Shown: positions 1 through 15,000, counted from the stretch's first letter. The stretch is 64,000 nucleotides of DNA from Nocardia sp. NBC_01503 (GCF_036327755.1 NZ_CP109596.1:124001-188000); one strand, 5' to 3'. Program-made: numbers and translations. Notes: generated by a model not told the origin, from the letters alone.

Positions 1-3000
1 ACGGCAGGCCTGCCCCCGCTCGCAGCAGGGCCACGTCGAGGTTCAACGGCAGCAGGAGCGCCTTGTCGATCGCACGGGCATTATCGAATAACCGCATGCC
101 GTTGGTGCTGGTCAGTGGCTTCAACCCGGTGCTGCGATACCGTGCGAGGTCGGCGGCGCCCAAAGCGCCGGTAACACTCGTGCCACGTTCCTCCCACAGT
201 CCCCATGCCAGCGAGGTACCGGGCAAACCTTGGGAACGACGATGGGCGATCAACGCGTCCTGGAAGGTATTCGCGGCGGCGTAGTTGGCCTGGCCTGGAT
301 TGCCCAGTACGCCCGCACCCGATGAGAACACCACAAAATCGCTCAGTGGCAGGCCGCGTGTGACGGTGTGCAGATTCCAAGTTCCATCGACCTTGGGACG
401 CAGAGCCGTATCGAGCTGCTCCGGAGTCATCCGGTCGAAAACACCATCGTGCAACGCCGCGGCGAGGTGAATTACCCCGGTCAGCGGGTGCTCGGCCGGC
501 ACCGCGTCGATAACCGCCTCGAGTGCTGCCAAATCGGCCACGTCGCATGCTGCCCAGATGACCTCGGCTCCCGCTGCGGTGAGTTCGGCTATCAGCTCAG
601 CTCGCGCATCACTTCGACTCAGCAAGAGCAGGTTACGAACTCCGTGCTCGATAACCAGGTGCCGGGCCACGATCGCCGCCAACGCGCCGGAAGCGCCCGT
701 GATGAGCACGGTGCCGCCCATCGACATCCGGCCCTTCATAGTGAGCACCAGCTTGCCGACGTGCTTGGCCATGCTCATGAACCGGAAGGCGTCCGGCGCT
801 CGATCCACGCTCCACAGCGAGATGGGTGAGAGCCGGAACACGCCCGCTTCGAAGAGCGCCGCAAGGTCCCGAAGCATCTCCCCGATCACCTCGAAGGGCA
901 GGCTCATCAGGTCGTAGGCACGGTAGATCACTCCGCCGTGGGCATCGGAAACCTCGGAAGCGTCTCGAATATCGGTCTTGCCCATCTCCAAGAATCGACC
1001 GCCGGAACGGTTGGTCAGCCGCAAGGACGCATCGACGAACTCCCCGGCCAGGGAATTCAGCACTACATCGAAACCGGCCCCCGATGTGGACGCGGTGAAT
1101 TTCTGTTCGAATTCCAATGTCCGTGACGAAGCCAGATGTTCATCGTCGATTCCGAAGGTGCGCAGTACATCCCACTTCGACGGGGATGCGGTACCGAACA
1201 CCGTCGCACCCAAATGCCGAGCGATCTGCGCCGCGGCGATGCCGACGCCACCCGCTGCCGCATGTATGAGTACGCGCTCACCGCTTTGCACACCGGCCAA
1301 ATGGACCAATCCGTAGTACGCCGTCAGGTAGACACCGGGAACCGATGCCGCCTGCTCGAACGACCAACCGCGCGGCATTCTGACCAGCACCCGCTGATCG
1401 GTAACCGCAACCGGCCCGAACGCACCCTGATGGAACATCCCCATGACGTGATCGCCCGGCGCGAAGTCGGTTACCTCGGTACCAACCTCGAGCACTACGC
1501 CAGCGCCCTCATTGCCCAGTGGTATGGAAACATCGACAAGCTGCAGGGTGGTGACGACATCGCGGAAGTTGACGCCGGCGGCATGCACCGCCACTCGTAC
1601 ACCGTTGGGAGCCAGCGGTTCCGCCGCCTCCGGGAAGTCGACCAGGCCGAGACCGTCGAGCGTTCCCTTGCTGATCGCTTCCAGCCGCCAGGGGCCCTCG
1701 CCCGATCGCTGCAGCGTCTTGCCCACCCTGCCGAGCCGTGGCATCCAGATTTTGCCATTCCGGATGGCGATTTGAGGTTCGTCGTTCGCGGCGACGGCCC
1801 GCAGTAGCCGCGCGCTTTCCACCCTATCGTCGAGGTCGACAAGGACGATTCGGCCCGGATGTTCGGCCTGCGCCGATCGCAGCAACCCCCATACGGGTGC
1901 ACTGACGAGGTCCAGCGCGGATCGCCCCTCATCGATGCCGACTGCCCCATAGGTCAGGACGATCAGCTTCGAGCGCTGGAATCGATTGTCCGACAACCAT
2001 GATTGTACGAAGTGCAACGTCTCGTGTAGCAGCGTTCGCACCTGCTCGACAGGGTTTACCGCCGTCGGCGAATCGCAAACCAGCAGGAGCTGTTCAGGAA
2101 CCCAGGCTCCGTCGGTCAGTGCAGTATCGAGGGTGACCCAGTCCCGATACACGGCTTGCTCGCTGCCGATCGTCGCCACCAGCGCGGCGGCTACCTCTTG
2201 TCCGATGATGGCCCAGCTGGACTCCGCAGCCGCCGGTTCCGCGACTTCGGCGAGAGTTCCGCTCTCCCAATCGATCTCATACAGAGCATCCTGATTCGCA
2301 CTCGCTGCTTCGAGCTGTTCGGCCGATGCAGGCCGAACGATCAGCTGCCCCACCGAAGCGACCGGTGCACCGGCGCCGTCCGCGATTTCCAGCGCGAATT
2401 CGCCACGCCCCGTGGGCCGCAACGCCACGCGCAGGGCATTGGCCCCCACCGTGTACAGCGAAACGTTCGACCAGGTGAACGGCAGATTCACCGCATCGTC
2501 CATGCCGTCCGCCCATTGCGTCGCATGCAGGGCGGCGTCCAACAGCGCCGGATGCAAGGCAAAGGTCTCACTATTGGTGGATTGATCTGCGGGCAAACCG
2601 ATTTCAGCGAAGATCTCCGCGCCGCGACGCCACACCGCGCGCAGGCCCTGGAATGCCGGGCCGTAACCGTAGCCGCGCTCAGCGAGGCGCTCGTAGGTAC
2701 CCGCGATATCGAGGGATTGCGCTCCTTGCGGCGGCCATACCGCGAAATCGAATCCCTCGATCGGCGCGACGTCTTCGGCGACGAACGCGACCGCGTGCCG
2801 CGTTCGTCCAGCGGCACCGGAGCGCGAATAGACCGTCACCGGATACCGCCCGTCGGAGTCCACGCCTTCGAGTACCACCTCAACGGTGATCGCCGAGTCG
2901 GTCGTCATCACCAGCGGCGCTTCCAAGACGAGTTCGACGACCCTGTCGCATCCCACGCGACCACCCGCGTGCAGCACCATCTCGAGGAAGGCGGTGCCAG

Positions 3001-6000
3001 GCAACAACACCGTGCCGAATGCCTGGTGGTCCGCGAGCCAGGCCTGGTGATGCAGCGAAAGCTTGCCCGTGAACACATGCGTCTGGCTCTCCGGTACCTC
3101 GATCTCGGCGCTCAGCAGCGGATGATCGACCGCCGTCAAACCGAGATCGCTGGCATCGGTGACGGTCGAGGACACGTTCAGCCAGTACCGCTGCCGTTGG
3201 AACGCATAGGTCGGTAGGTCGACTCGTTCGCTCGCGCTCTCCCGAAGTATCGATTGCCAATCGAGGGAGACTCCGGCTACGTGGGCATGAGCGAGCGCTG
3301 TCAACCACTGAGCTCGGCCGCCGCTGTTGCGTCGCAGCGATGCGAGTGTCACCCCGTCGACGCCCGCATCATCGAAGATGTCGCTGGTGGCCGCGGCCAG
3401 GGAAGGATGCGGAGTGTTCTCGACGAACGTGCGATGCCCATCCGCATGCAACCGCAGCACGGTGTCGTGGTACCGGACCGGCTCACGCATATTCGTGAAC
3501 CAGTAGTCGGCGTCGAGGGTCGCTGTATCGATAGCGGTTGTGGTGACGGTGGAGTAGAACGCGATCTCTCCCGATCGCGGAGCGATCCCGGCGAGACCGC
3601 CTACGACAGCCTCTCGCAGGGACTCGACCGCGGAACAGTGCGAGGGCACACTCGCGGGGAGGTGGCGCGCTTGGATTCCGCGTTCCCGGCAAAGGTTCAT
3701 CAGGTCCGCGATGAGCGCCTCGTCATCGACGGCGAGGACCGTCGCGGACGCCGAGTTCACCCCTGCGATGTGGATGTGGCCCGGCGCCGATGCCTGCAAC
3801 TGTTCGACCGTGGCCAAGGACGCAGCAACGGAAACCATGCCCCCACGCCCCTTCAGAGCGTTGAGCGACTTGCTGCGCAAGGTCACGATTTTCGCGGCAT
3901 CCGAGAGCGTGAGCGCGCCCGCGATGTACGCAGCGGCGATTTCCCCCTGCGAGTGGCCGACGACCGCATCCGGCAGCACCCCGACAGACATCCAAAGACG
4001 TGCCAGGCCAGTCATAACGGTGAAAAGCGCGGGCTGAACGACATCGGTCTGATCGAATGACGGAGCATCAGGCCGGTTGTCGAGCACATCCTGCAGGGAC
4101 CACCCCGTCAGCGGATCGAAAGCGGCCGCGCATTCGGCGATATGTTCCCGGAACACCGGCATGCTCACGGCGAGTTCCACCGCCATTCCGGGCCATTCCG
4201 AACCCTGGCCGGGGAACACGAAGACGGTCTTGCCGATATCGCTTGCGGCACCGGCGATTACCGCGTCGGATTGCTGCCCCGTGGCCAGCGTCTCGAGCCC
4301 GGCGAGCAGGTCACCCGGGAGCCCCAGCACTGCGGCTCGGTACCGGAAATGGGTGCGGCCCATCGCCAGCGCACGCGCGACTGCGTCGGCATCCACAGCT
4401 TGTTCCACCGACGCGGAATGCAATCGGTCGGCCTGATCGCGAAGCGCGGCTTCGGTCTTTCCCGACAGCAACCACATTGTCGGCATCGCACTCGTTGTTG
4501 ATGCGTCCTGCGTAACCTGCGGGTCTGCGGTGCGCGGCGCTTCTTCGATGATCAAGTGCGCGTTGGTGCCGCTCACACCGAACGAGGAGATACCCGCCCG
4601 GCGTGGCTCATTCAGCATCGGCCAAGGACGCGATTCCGTCAGGAGTTCGACACCGGCGTTCCAGTCGACATGACCCGTCGGCTTCGTCGCGTGCAGTGTT
4701 CTCGGCAGCAGGCCGTTGCGCAACGCCATGATCATTTTGATGGTTCCGGCCACCCCGGCTGCGGCTTGGGTATGACCAACGTTGGACTTGATCGAGCCCA
4801 GCCACAGTGGCTGATCCGCCGGGCGGTTTCGGCCATAGGTATCGATCAGCGCCTGCGCCTCGATGGGATCCCCGAGCGTGGTCCCGGTGCCGTGTGCTTC
4901 GACCGCGTCCACCTGATCTGCCATCAGACCCGCATTGGTGAGCGCCTGACGGATGAGGCGTTGCTGAGCCTTGCCACTGGGCGCGGTCAGGCCGTTGCTG
5001 GCGCCATCCTGGTTCATTGCCGAACCGCGAATGACCGCGAGGACCGGATGGCCGTTGCGCCGCGCATCGGAGAGTCGCTCGACAACCAAGAGGCCGGCCC
5101 CTTCGCCGAAGATGGTGCCGTCGGCGTTGTCCGAGAAGGATTTACACCGGCCATCGGAAGCCAGGCCACGCTGCCGGCTGAAGTCGACAAAGATGCCTGG
5201 AGTGGACATCACCGTCACTCCACCGGCCAATGCCAGGTCGCAGTCGCCGTTTCGGAGTGACTGAACCGCAGTGTGCAATGCGACCAGGGACGATGAGCAG
5301 GCCGTGTCGATGGTCAGGGCTGGGCCTTCCAACCCGAGTTCGTATGCCACACGACCGGATATCACGCTGGAGGTCGTACCGGTCAGCAGATATCCGTCGA
5401 CGTCGTCCGAGCCCGTATGGGAGAGCGACGCGTACTCCTGCGCGAAGGCTCCGACGAAGACTCCGGTTCGACTGCCGCGCAGCGTCGTCGGATCGACACC
5501 GAGCGCTTCGATTGCCTCCCAAGCGATTTCGAGCATCATCCGCTGTTGTGGCTCTACCGCCAGCGCCTCACGCGGGCTGATACCGAAGAATTCGGCGTCG
5601 AATTCATCCGCGTCGTAGATGAAGCCGCCCTGCCTGGCGTAGGTCTTGCCGGACGCTTCCGGATCCGGATCGTAGAGATTCGCGATATCCCAACCTCGGT
5701 TCTCCGGGAAATCTCCCACGGCGTCAATGCCATTGGAAACCAGGTCCCACAGATCCTGCGGAGTAGCGACACCGCCGGGGAACCTGCAAGCCATCGCCGT
5801 GATCGCAATGGGCTCCTCTCCCCGAAACTCGTTCGGATTCGGCGCGGGCTCCGCGTCCTTCGTCTCGACTCCAGCGAGTTCGGCGAAGATGAATTCCGCG
5901 AGCGCTTCGGGGGTCGGGTGATCGAAGATCGCTGTCGGTGGCAGCAAGACACCCAGTGCGCTGGAGAGCCGATTACGCAGCTCGACTCCCGTCAGCGAGT

Positions 6001-9000
6001 CGAAACCCGCTTCCTTGAATGGCCGATCGGCGAGGATCGCCGCGACCGGACTGTGCAGCACCGCGGCGACTTCGGCGCGCACTGCGTTCATCACCTGTTC
6101 GCGGTGTTGATCGGGAGATAGTTCGGAGTTCGGTGCCTTGGACGGCCGGGGCACGCTGGGGAGCGTCTCGGGAATCGCGGTCGCCCGAATTCCCGCCCGC
6201 TGCTGCAGGGCACGCCACAACGGCGATTTCGTGGCCGTGGCCGCCGGGTCCAGACGCGCCGGGACCAGAACGCCCAAGCCCGAATCGAGTGCGGCATCCA
6301 GCGCCCGTAGGCCGGTATCCGCCGACATGGGCAGGATTCCGGCGCGCGCCATCCGCACGAGATCTGAATTGCCCAGCGTCGCAGCCATTCCCGCGTCGGC
6401 CCAGAGACCCCAAGCGAGCGAGCTGGCCGCCAACCCCGCGCCTCGACGATGTTCAGCGAGCCCGTCCAGGAAGCCGTTCGCGGCGGCATAGGTACTTTGA
6501 CCCGCGTTGCCGAGCGTGCCGACTACCGAGGAGAACAGCACGAACGCAGCGAGATCACGGTCCCGGGTCAGCTCGTGCAAATGCCATGCCCCGTCGACCT
6601 TCGGTCGCATGACTCGACGCAGCCGCGCCGAATCCTGGCCCTCGACGAGACCGTCATCGAGGACGCCGGCCGCATGAATCACCGCGGTCAGGGGCTGATC
6701 CCTGGGAATTCCCGCCAGCGTGGCGCTGAGCGCGTCTCGGTCGGCAACATCACACGCGACCACCGTCAGCTCGGCGCCGAGGACCGAAAACTGCTCCGCG
6801 ACTTCGGAAGAGGCCGCATCCGGGCCGCGCCGACCAGCCAAGAGCAGGTGCTTCACGCCGTACCGGGTCACCAGGTGGCGAGCCGTTTCGATCGCCAGGG
6901 CACTGTTCGTGCCACCGGTAATCAACACGGTGCCGTTCGGATCGAGCGGCGCCGGCAAAGTCAATACGATCTTGCCGATATGGCGCGCCTCACCGAGCTG
7001 CCTGAGCGACCTGGGCGCTTCCCGCATATCCCACGTCGTCAAGGGCAGCGGAGTAAGCACCCCGGAGTCGAAAAGCTCGCCCAGCTCATCGAACATGCGC
7101 TCGATCGAACCGTAATCGAGGGACAACAGATCGAATGCCCGGTACTCGACCCCGTTGTACTGCTCGGCAATTCGCTCGGGGTCTCGAATATCGGTCTTAC
7201 CCATCTCGATGAACCGGCCACCACGGGGCAGAACCCGCAGCGACGCATCGACGAGCTCATTTGCCAGACAGTCCAATACGACATCCACACCGCGTCCCGC
7301 AGTAGCGGCTAGGAATTTTCCTTCGAACGAGGCGTCACGGGAGGAAGCGATCCGCTCCTCAGGAAAACCTTGTGCACGCAAGACATCCCATTTGCCGATG
7401 CTCGCGGTACCGAATACTTCAGCGCCCCAGTGCCGAGCCAGCTGGACCGCCGCCATTCCCACACCACCGGTGGCGGCGTGCACGAGCAAGGATTCACCGC
7501 GGCGCAGTCCGGCGAGACGCTCGAGACCGTAGTACGCGGTGAGGAACACCACCGGCACGGACGCGGCCTGGGCAAAGGTCCATCCATCCGGAATGGCGGC
7601 AAACAGGCGCTCATCGGCGACGGCAAGCGGCCCGAACGCCGCCGGGCACAACCCCATAACCTTCGCACCGACCACGAACCGAGTTACGTCTGAGCCGACC
7701 TCGACCACCACGCCGGCGGCTTCCAAGCCCATCATGCTGTGCTCGGGGACCATCCCCAGAGCCAGCGCGACATCGCGGAAGTTGACCCCGGCCGCTCGCA
7801 CCGCGATGCGCACCTCGCGCGGGGCGAGCGGCATCGTCGCACGCTCGTTGTCGACAATCGTGACGTTCGCGAGCGTCCCCGTATTCCGGATGTCGACTCG
7901 CCAGTTGGCGTCTCGGAGCGATGCGGGCAGACTGCTGCCACCGTCGACAGGGACGAGTCCGGGAATCACGATGTTGCCCGAGCGAATCGCCAATTCCGGC
8001 TCACCACTTGCCACGGCCGCCGCGAACACCTCATAAGAAGGTTCCGTGCCATCGATGTCGATAAGCCTGAAGCGACCGGGCGCTTCGGCCGATACGGCGC
8101 GAACCAAACCCCAGACGGCCGCGAAGGTCGGTGCGACCACCCGGTCGTCCGGACACGTCACCACCCCCCGGCGAGTCACCAGGACGAGGGGGAAATCAGC
8201 GACGCGGTCATTGCGCAGCCACTCCTGAACAAGGGCCAACGCGTGCTGCGCGACCTCATGGGTCACTGTCACCGGATCACCGTCGGGGTTGTCGAAACAC
8301 ACCACGGCCGCATCAGGACGTGTCCCGCCACTGGTGAACGCCTGCGCGAGTGCCGCCAGATCTCGGGAACCGACGACCTGGGCCTCGGCACCGAGTACAG
8401 CGAGCAGGGCGGGATCGGAACCCAGCACCGCCCAAGACCCAATAGGTTGCGCCGCAGGAGAACTCGAGATCGGCTGCCAGTCGACGTGATACAGATCAGC
8501 CTCTTCGCCTTGGCTGCCGAGGCGCGAGTTCGACTGTCCTACCACATCTTTCGCGGTCGCCGGACGGAACACAAGCGAAGCGATCGACGCGACAGGAGTT
8601 CCCTGGGCGTCAGCAATGTCCACCGATACCGCATGGGACCCGGCCGGAACCAGTCGCACGAGCAGACTGGTCGCCCCGGGTGAGACCACTTCGATCCCGG
8701 TCCAGCTAAATGGAAGCAGTAATCCGTCCGGCTCGGTGCGGTCGCGCCCGAACTCGTCCGAACCGATCAATAGCGCATGCAGCGCGGCATCCAGCAGCGC
8801 CGGGTGGATCGCGTAGCGGCCGAACTCGGCCGTCTCAGCGTGCGGCAGCTCGATTTGTGCGTAGATGTTGTCGCCGTGGCGCCACAGCGCTTGCAAGCCT
8901 TGGAACTCCGGACCGTACTGATAACCCCGCTCGGCCAGCTGTTCGTAGCATCCCGCCACGGTGACAGGTGTTGCTGCCGAGGGAATTTCGATCCGGCGAC

Positions 9001-12000
9001 GGCCGAGCGCATCATCGCTTTCGATCGTTGCTCCGATCAGGGATCCACTGGCGTGGGTAACCCATTGGCTCTGGAAATCCCCCTCGGAACGGGATCGAAT
9101 CGTCACCGATCGACGGCCTCCGTCCGCGATGGGACCGACCGCGACCTGCAGCCGGACCGGATCGGCGGGCGTGAGCAGCAACGGGGACCACAGGGTCAGC
9201 TCCGCCACCCGGCCCAGCGGGCCGCGACCGGTTCCGCGCAGGGCGATCTCCGCGAATACCGTCGCGGGAACCACGACGGAACCGAAAATCACATGGTCGG
9301 TCAGCCATGGGAAGGACGACAGCGAAAGCTGCCCGGTCAGCAGCAGACCACCGTCCGGAAGTTCGACTTCGGCGACGAGCAGCGGATGGTCGGCACGGTC
9401 GAGTCCGGTCGAGGAGAGTTCGCCGGCCGCGCTGCTCGATGGAATCCAGCAACGCTGCCGTTGGAATGGATAGGTGGGCAATACGGCGTAGTTTCCACCA
9501 GCCAACACTGCGGCCCAATGGATTCCGATTCCCGCGCGATGTATCTCGGCGAGCGCCGCGACCAGGCACGCCGGCCCAGGCCTTCCTTGCCGCACGGCCG
9601 CCGCAATCACCGCGCTGGCGTTCTCCGGAACGCCGGCCGCGGTCAGGGCAGCGAGCGTGGCGTCCGGACCTAGTTCGAGATAGGTGGTGACTCCCTCGGC
9701 GACAAGGTTTCCCACCATGTCGTGGAAACGAACGGCCTCACGAATATGCGCGGCCCAGTACGACGGAGAGCTCAATTGCTCGGCGCTCGCGCGCATACCC
9801 GTAACGTTCGAGAGCACCGGAAGCAAGGGCGGATGAAAGGTCAAGTCCGCGATCGCGCGCTCGAATTCAGCGGTCACCGCATCCATATGAGGTGAATGGA
9901 ACGCATGCGAGACCCGGAGTCGTTTGGTCTTGCGGCCTTGCGCCGCCCACTGTGCCGCGATATCGAGTACGGCCTGCTCGTCCCCCGAGATAACAACCGA
10001 CGTAGCGGTATTCACTCCGGCAATGTCGACACGGTTCGTCAGCCCCGAGAGACTCTCCCGAACTTCCGCCTCGGTCCCGGCGATCGAAACCATGGCTCCG
10101 CCCGATCGTGCGGATTGCATCAGGCGGGCCCGCACGGCTACGAGTGCGACAGCGTCACGCAGGGACAGCACACCGGCAATGTGAGCGGCGGTTATCTCAC
10201 CGAGAGAATGCCCCGCGAGATAGTCCGGTGCCACTCCCCACGAATCGAGCAACCGGTACAGGGCGGTGCCGAATGCGAAGAGGGCGGGTTGGGCATATCC
10301 GGTGTCGTCGATCAGCTGCGCCGACCCCGAACCGGGTTCGGCGAACATGACTTCACGCAGCGAGTGATCGAGATGAGTATCGAAATAGGAGCAGACCTCA
10401 TCCAGGGCGGCGGCGAATTCTGGATACCTGCGGTACAGATCACGCCCCATGCCCGGGTACTGGCTGCCCTGCCCGGTGAACAGGAAGGCGATCTTGCCGA
10501 CACCGGCTCGACGGGTGATTTTCGCCGAACCGCTCGCGAGCTCGTCCAGACCGGCAATCAGTTCCTCGCGCGTGGAACCGACCACCGCGGCGCCGTATTC
10601 GAGGTGCGACCGGTGTGCCAGGGTGAAGGCAACGTCGATTGCTGATAGATCGGCGTCATCCGCGAGTTGTCTCGACAGCTGTACCGCTTGTGCCCGAACT
10701 GCGTTGTCCGATTTCCCGGACACCAGCAACGGGAACGGACCGAGATCCGCCGTGCTGTCGAATGGGGCGGTGGCAGGCGGCTCCTCGATAATGACGTGTG
10801 CGTTCGTACCGCTGATACCGAACGAAGAGACCGCGGCACGACGAGATTCGCCGCGCGCGGGCCAAGGCTGCGCCTCGGTGAGCAGACTGATCGCCGACCC
10901 GTCCCAATCCACGTGCCGACTGGGCACATCGACGTGAAGTGTCTTCGGCAACAGGCCATTCCGCAGCGCCATCACCATCTTGATGATCCCGCCGATGCCC
11001 GCCGCCGCCTGGGCGTGACCGATGTTCGACTTCAGCGAACCCAGCCACAACGGTCGGGTTCGATCCGCGCCATAGGTGGCGACCAGTGACTCGACCTCTA
11101 TCGGGTCACCCAGACTCGTTCCGGTGCCGTGTGCCTCGACGGCGTCCACGGCACTCGGGGACAGTCGCGCATCCGCCAGCGCCTGCATGATCACCCGCTG
11201 CTGCGATGGGCCGTTCGGTGCGGTCAGACCGTTGCTGGCGCCGTCCTGATTCACGGCGGACCCGCGAACCACGGCCAGCACGGGGTGCCCATTCCGCTGC
11301 GCGTCCGAGAGACGTTCCACCAGAAGCATTCCGGCGCCCTCTGCCCAGGCGGTGCCATCGGCTCCCGCGGCGAAGGGCTTGCAGCGACCGTCGGGTGCGA
11401 GCCCGCGCTGCTTGCCGAATTCCAGGAACATACCCGGCGTCGCCATCACCGTGACGCCACCGACCAGCGCCATATCGCACTCGTCCGAACGCAGGGCGCG
11501 CACTGCCATATGAAGTGCGACCAACGAGGAGGAGCACGCGGTGTCGATTGTGATCGCGGGACCCTCGAACCCGAAAACATACGACAGCCGCCCCGAGGCC
11601 ACACTGCCGCTCGAGCCGGTCAGGACATAGCCTTCGAAGCCCTCCGGCGCCTGGTGCAGCCGAGGACCGTAATCGGTGGCCATCGCACCGACATACACAC
11701 CGGTACGGCTCCCGCGCAGGGTGGCGGGGTCGATGTGAGCGCGTTCCATCGCCTCCCAACCGGCTTCGAGCAACAGCCGCTGCTGCGGGTCCATCGCCTG
11801 CGCTTCACGCGCACTGATTCCGAAGAACTCGAAGTCGAACCGATCGACATCGCTCAGGAATCCGCCGTGCCGGACGTAGGTCGTCCCGTGCTTGTGCGGA
11901 TCAGGGTTGTACAGCGAGTCGAGATTCCACCCTCGATTCGCGGGGAACGGCGATATCGCATCGGTTTCGGAGGCGAGCAAGTCCCAAAGCTGTTCCGGTG

Positions 12001-15000
12001 TATTGGCTTCGCCCGGATAGCGACAGGCCATCCCCACAATGACGATCGGGTCGTCGGACTCGGTCATGACACGTGGTCCACTTCGTGCCGATTCACGCTC
12101 GGCTCCCGACAAATACCGCACCAGCCCGACCGGAGTCGGATAGTCGAACAGCAGTCCAGCGGGCAACCGCATCCCGGTGGCTTGAACCAGGCGATTCCGC
12201 AGATCGACCGCCGTCACCGAGTCGAAGCCGAGTTCCTTGAACGTGCATTCGGGATCAACGCTGGTCGAGGACGCATGACCCAGGACCGCAGCCACATTGG
12301 TGCGAACCAGCGCCATCAGATCTGGGACGTCGTCGGCGTCATTCGATGGGCCGGCCGAGACCGGGGTATGCGACGCGTTGTGTTCTGGCATCAGGACGCT
12401 ACGGGCGGAGGTCGGCCAGAACCGCTTGCGCTGGAACGGGTACGGGGGAAGGGCGATACGGGCCGGGGCAGCCGCGGACAGCAATCCGGCCCAGTCGACT
12501 GGCACTCCACGCACCGACAGCGCGGCAGCCGAGGTGAGCATGCGCGCCCAGTCGCCTTCACCGCGACGCAGCGAACCGACCACGATCGCGGTGGATTCGA
12601 GCGTCTCCTGGATCGACATCGCAAGTACCGGATGCGGGCTGGTCTCCACGAATGTGTCGTAGCCGTCGGCATCGAGCGCTTTGATCGCGTCCATGAACCG
12701 AACCTGGCCACGAAGATTGGCAAACCAGTACTCGGCGTCGAGTGCGGTGGCATCGAGCAACCCGCCCGTGACGGTCGAGTAGAACGCCAAATCCGGTCGG
12801 CGCGGCTGGATTCGGGCTAGCGCCTCGAGCAACTTCTCGCGCACGGGGGCGATCTGCGGCGAATGCGATGCGTAATCGACCGGTACCCGGCGCGCCCGGG
12901 TCCCCTCGTCCTCGCACCGGCGCACAATCGACTCGATAGCAGCACCGGTACCTGCGACCACCGTTTCGGCGGGTCCGTTGACACCGGCAACAGTCAGCAA
13001 CCCGTCGTATTCGCGCAGCAATTCCAGCGTCCGAGCCTCGGACAACCGAATCGACGCCATGCCACCGGTACCGGAGATCGCGGCGATCAAACGGCTACGC
13101 AACGCGACCACGGCCGCCGCATCGGCCAATGTCAGCGCTCCTGCGAAATGCGCCGCGGCGATCTCACCTTGCGAATGCCCGACCACCGCTTCTGGTTGCA
13201 CGCCAAGCGATTGCCACAACCGGGCGAGCGCCACCATAACCGCGAACAGCGCGGGTTGAACCACGTCCACACGCTCCAAGGACGGCGCACCCTCGATCCC
13301 GCGCAGCACGTCCAACAGCGACCAATCGATGTGCGGGGCCAACGCATCGGCGCACGCTTCGAGTTCGGTCCGGAAAACCGGCGACGACACGAGTAGGTCC
13401 GCCGCCATACCAACCCACTGCGACCCCTGTCCGGAGAAGACGAAAGCCAGCTTGCCGAACTCACCGGCCCTGCCCTGCACCACATTTGGCGCGGCTTCGG
13501 CGGAGGCAATGGCATGCAGCGCATCTCGGACGTCCGTTCGGCTCCCACCTACGATCACAGCACGGTGGGGGAAGCTGGTCCGCGTGGTAGCCAGGGACCA
13601 GGCCAGGTCGATTTCGCTGAAGGTTGTGTCGACGTCCATCCGATCGCGTAGCAATGCCGCCATCGTGGCCAGTCCCGCTGCGTCTTTCGCTGAAACCGGC
13701 ACCGGCGTGACGTTCAACGTGATACCGGACGTAGCCGGACTGTCCTCCTGCGTAAACTGCGGCCGCGACACCTCGCCAAGAATCAAGTGACAGTTGGTGC
13801 CCCCCATTCCGAATGAGCTGACTCCAGCCAAGCGAGGCCGACTCGGGTCGGGCCAGTCCGAGAGCTCGGTCTGCACCTCCAAACCGAGCTCTGATAGACC
13901 CATCAGAGGGCTCGACGCCGAGAAATTCAGACTCGGTGGCAGCTTCTCATGGGTCAGACTCAAGACCACCTTGAGCAGACCTGCGATACCCGCGGCCGCC
14001 TCGAGGTGGCCGATGTTGGTCTTTATCGATCCAACCTTGAGTGATCCCGCCCCGCGGTAGACCATCCCGAGCCCTTCGGCTTCGATCGGATCACCAACCG
14101 GGGTACCCGTTCCGTGCAGCTCCACATACTGCACATCCCCTGCACCAATTCCCGCGTCCTGCAACGCCGATTCGATGACCTCCGCTTGCGCTTGCGCGCT
14201 GGGTACTGTCAGCCCGGTCGTAGCCCCGTCATTGTTAACCGCGCTGCCTAGAATGACACCGTGGACGGTATCGCCGTCGGCGAGCGCGTCCGGGAGTCGT
14301 TTCAACACCACGACCGCTCCGCCTTCGCCGCGCACATAGCCATTCGCGCGCTGATCGAAGGTGTAGCAACGACCGTCCGGAGACAGACCTCCGAATGCGA
14401 TCGACTCCGCATTCCCCTGCGAGCCAACCAACAGGTTGACGCCTCCGGCAAGTGCAACCGACGATTCGCCCGATCGCAGGCTCTGACATGCCAAATGCAC
14501 TGCTACCAGCGAAGAAGCCTGTGCCGCATCGACGCTCAGACTCGGTCCGTGCGCCCCGAGGAAATAAGAAACCCGGTTCGCGATCACCGAGCGACTGGTT
14601 CCCGGCATAGCGTGCCGACGCACCTCGGAAGAGGTGTGCTCATCCAACACTGCGCCGTACTCGTCCCGCATGACGCCCACGAAAACGCCTGTAGAGGTCC
14701 CGGCAAGACTTCCCGGAACCACGCCCGCCTGCTCGAGCGCAGTCCAACTCAGCTCCAACATCAAACGCTGCTGAGGATCCATAGCAAGCGCTTCGCGAGG
14801 TGAGACGCTGAAGAAGGCAGGATCAAAATGGTCGATCTCATCGAGCAATGCGGCATGACTCAACCCAGTCGCGGAGGCGTCCCGATCGTCAGCTTCCGAG
14901 GCACGAGACTCTGTACCAACGACACTGATCGCGCTCTTCCCGTCGCACAGGAGCTCCCACAAGGTTTCCAGACTTGATGCTTGGGGCAACCGACACGACA

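Noticed and set aside
81..14803. Many frames of 60-560 codons on both strands, e.g. 11129-12820 plus
   Set aside because: They lie on or opposite the single continuous PKS frame, whose domains are all recognisable in order. Their proteins are Arg/Pro-rich and match no family.
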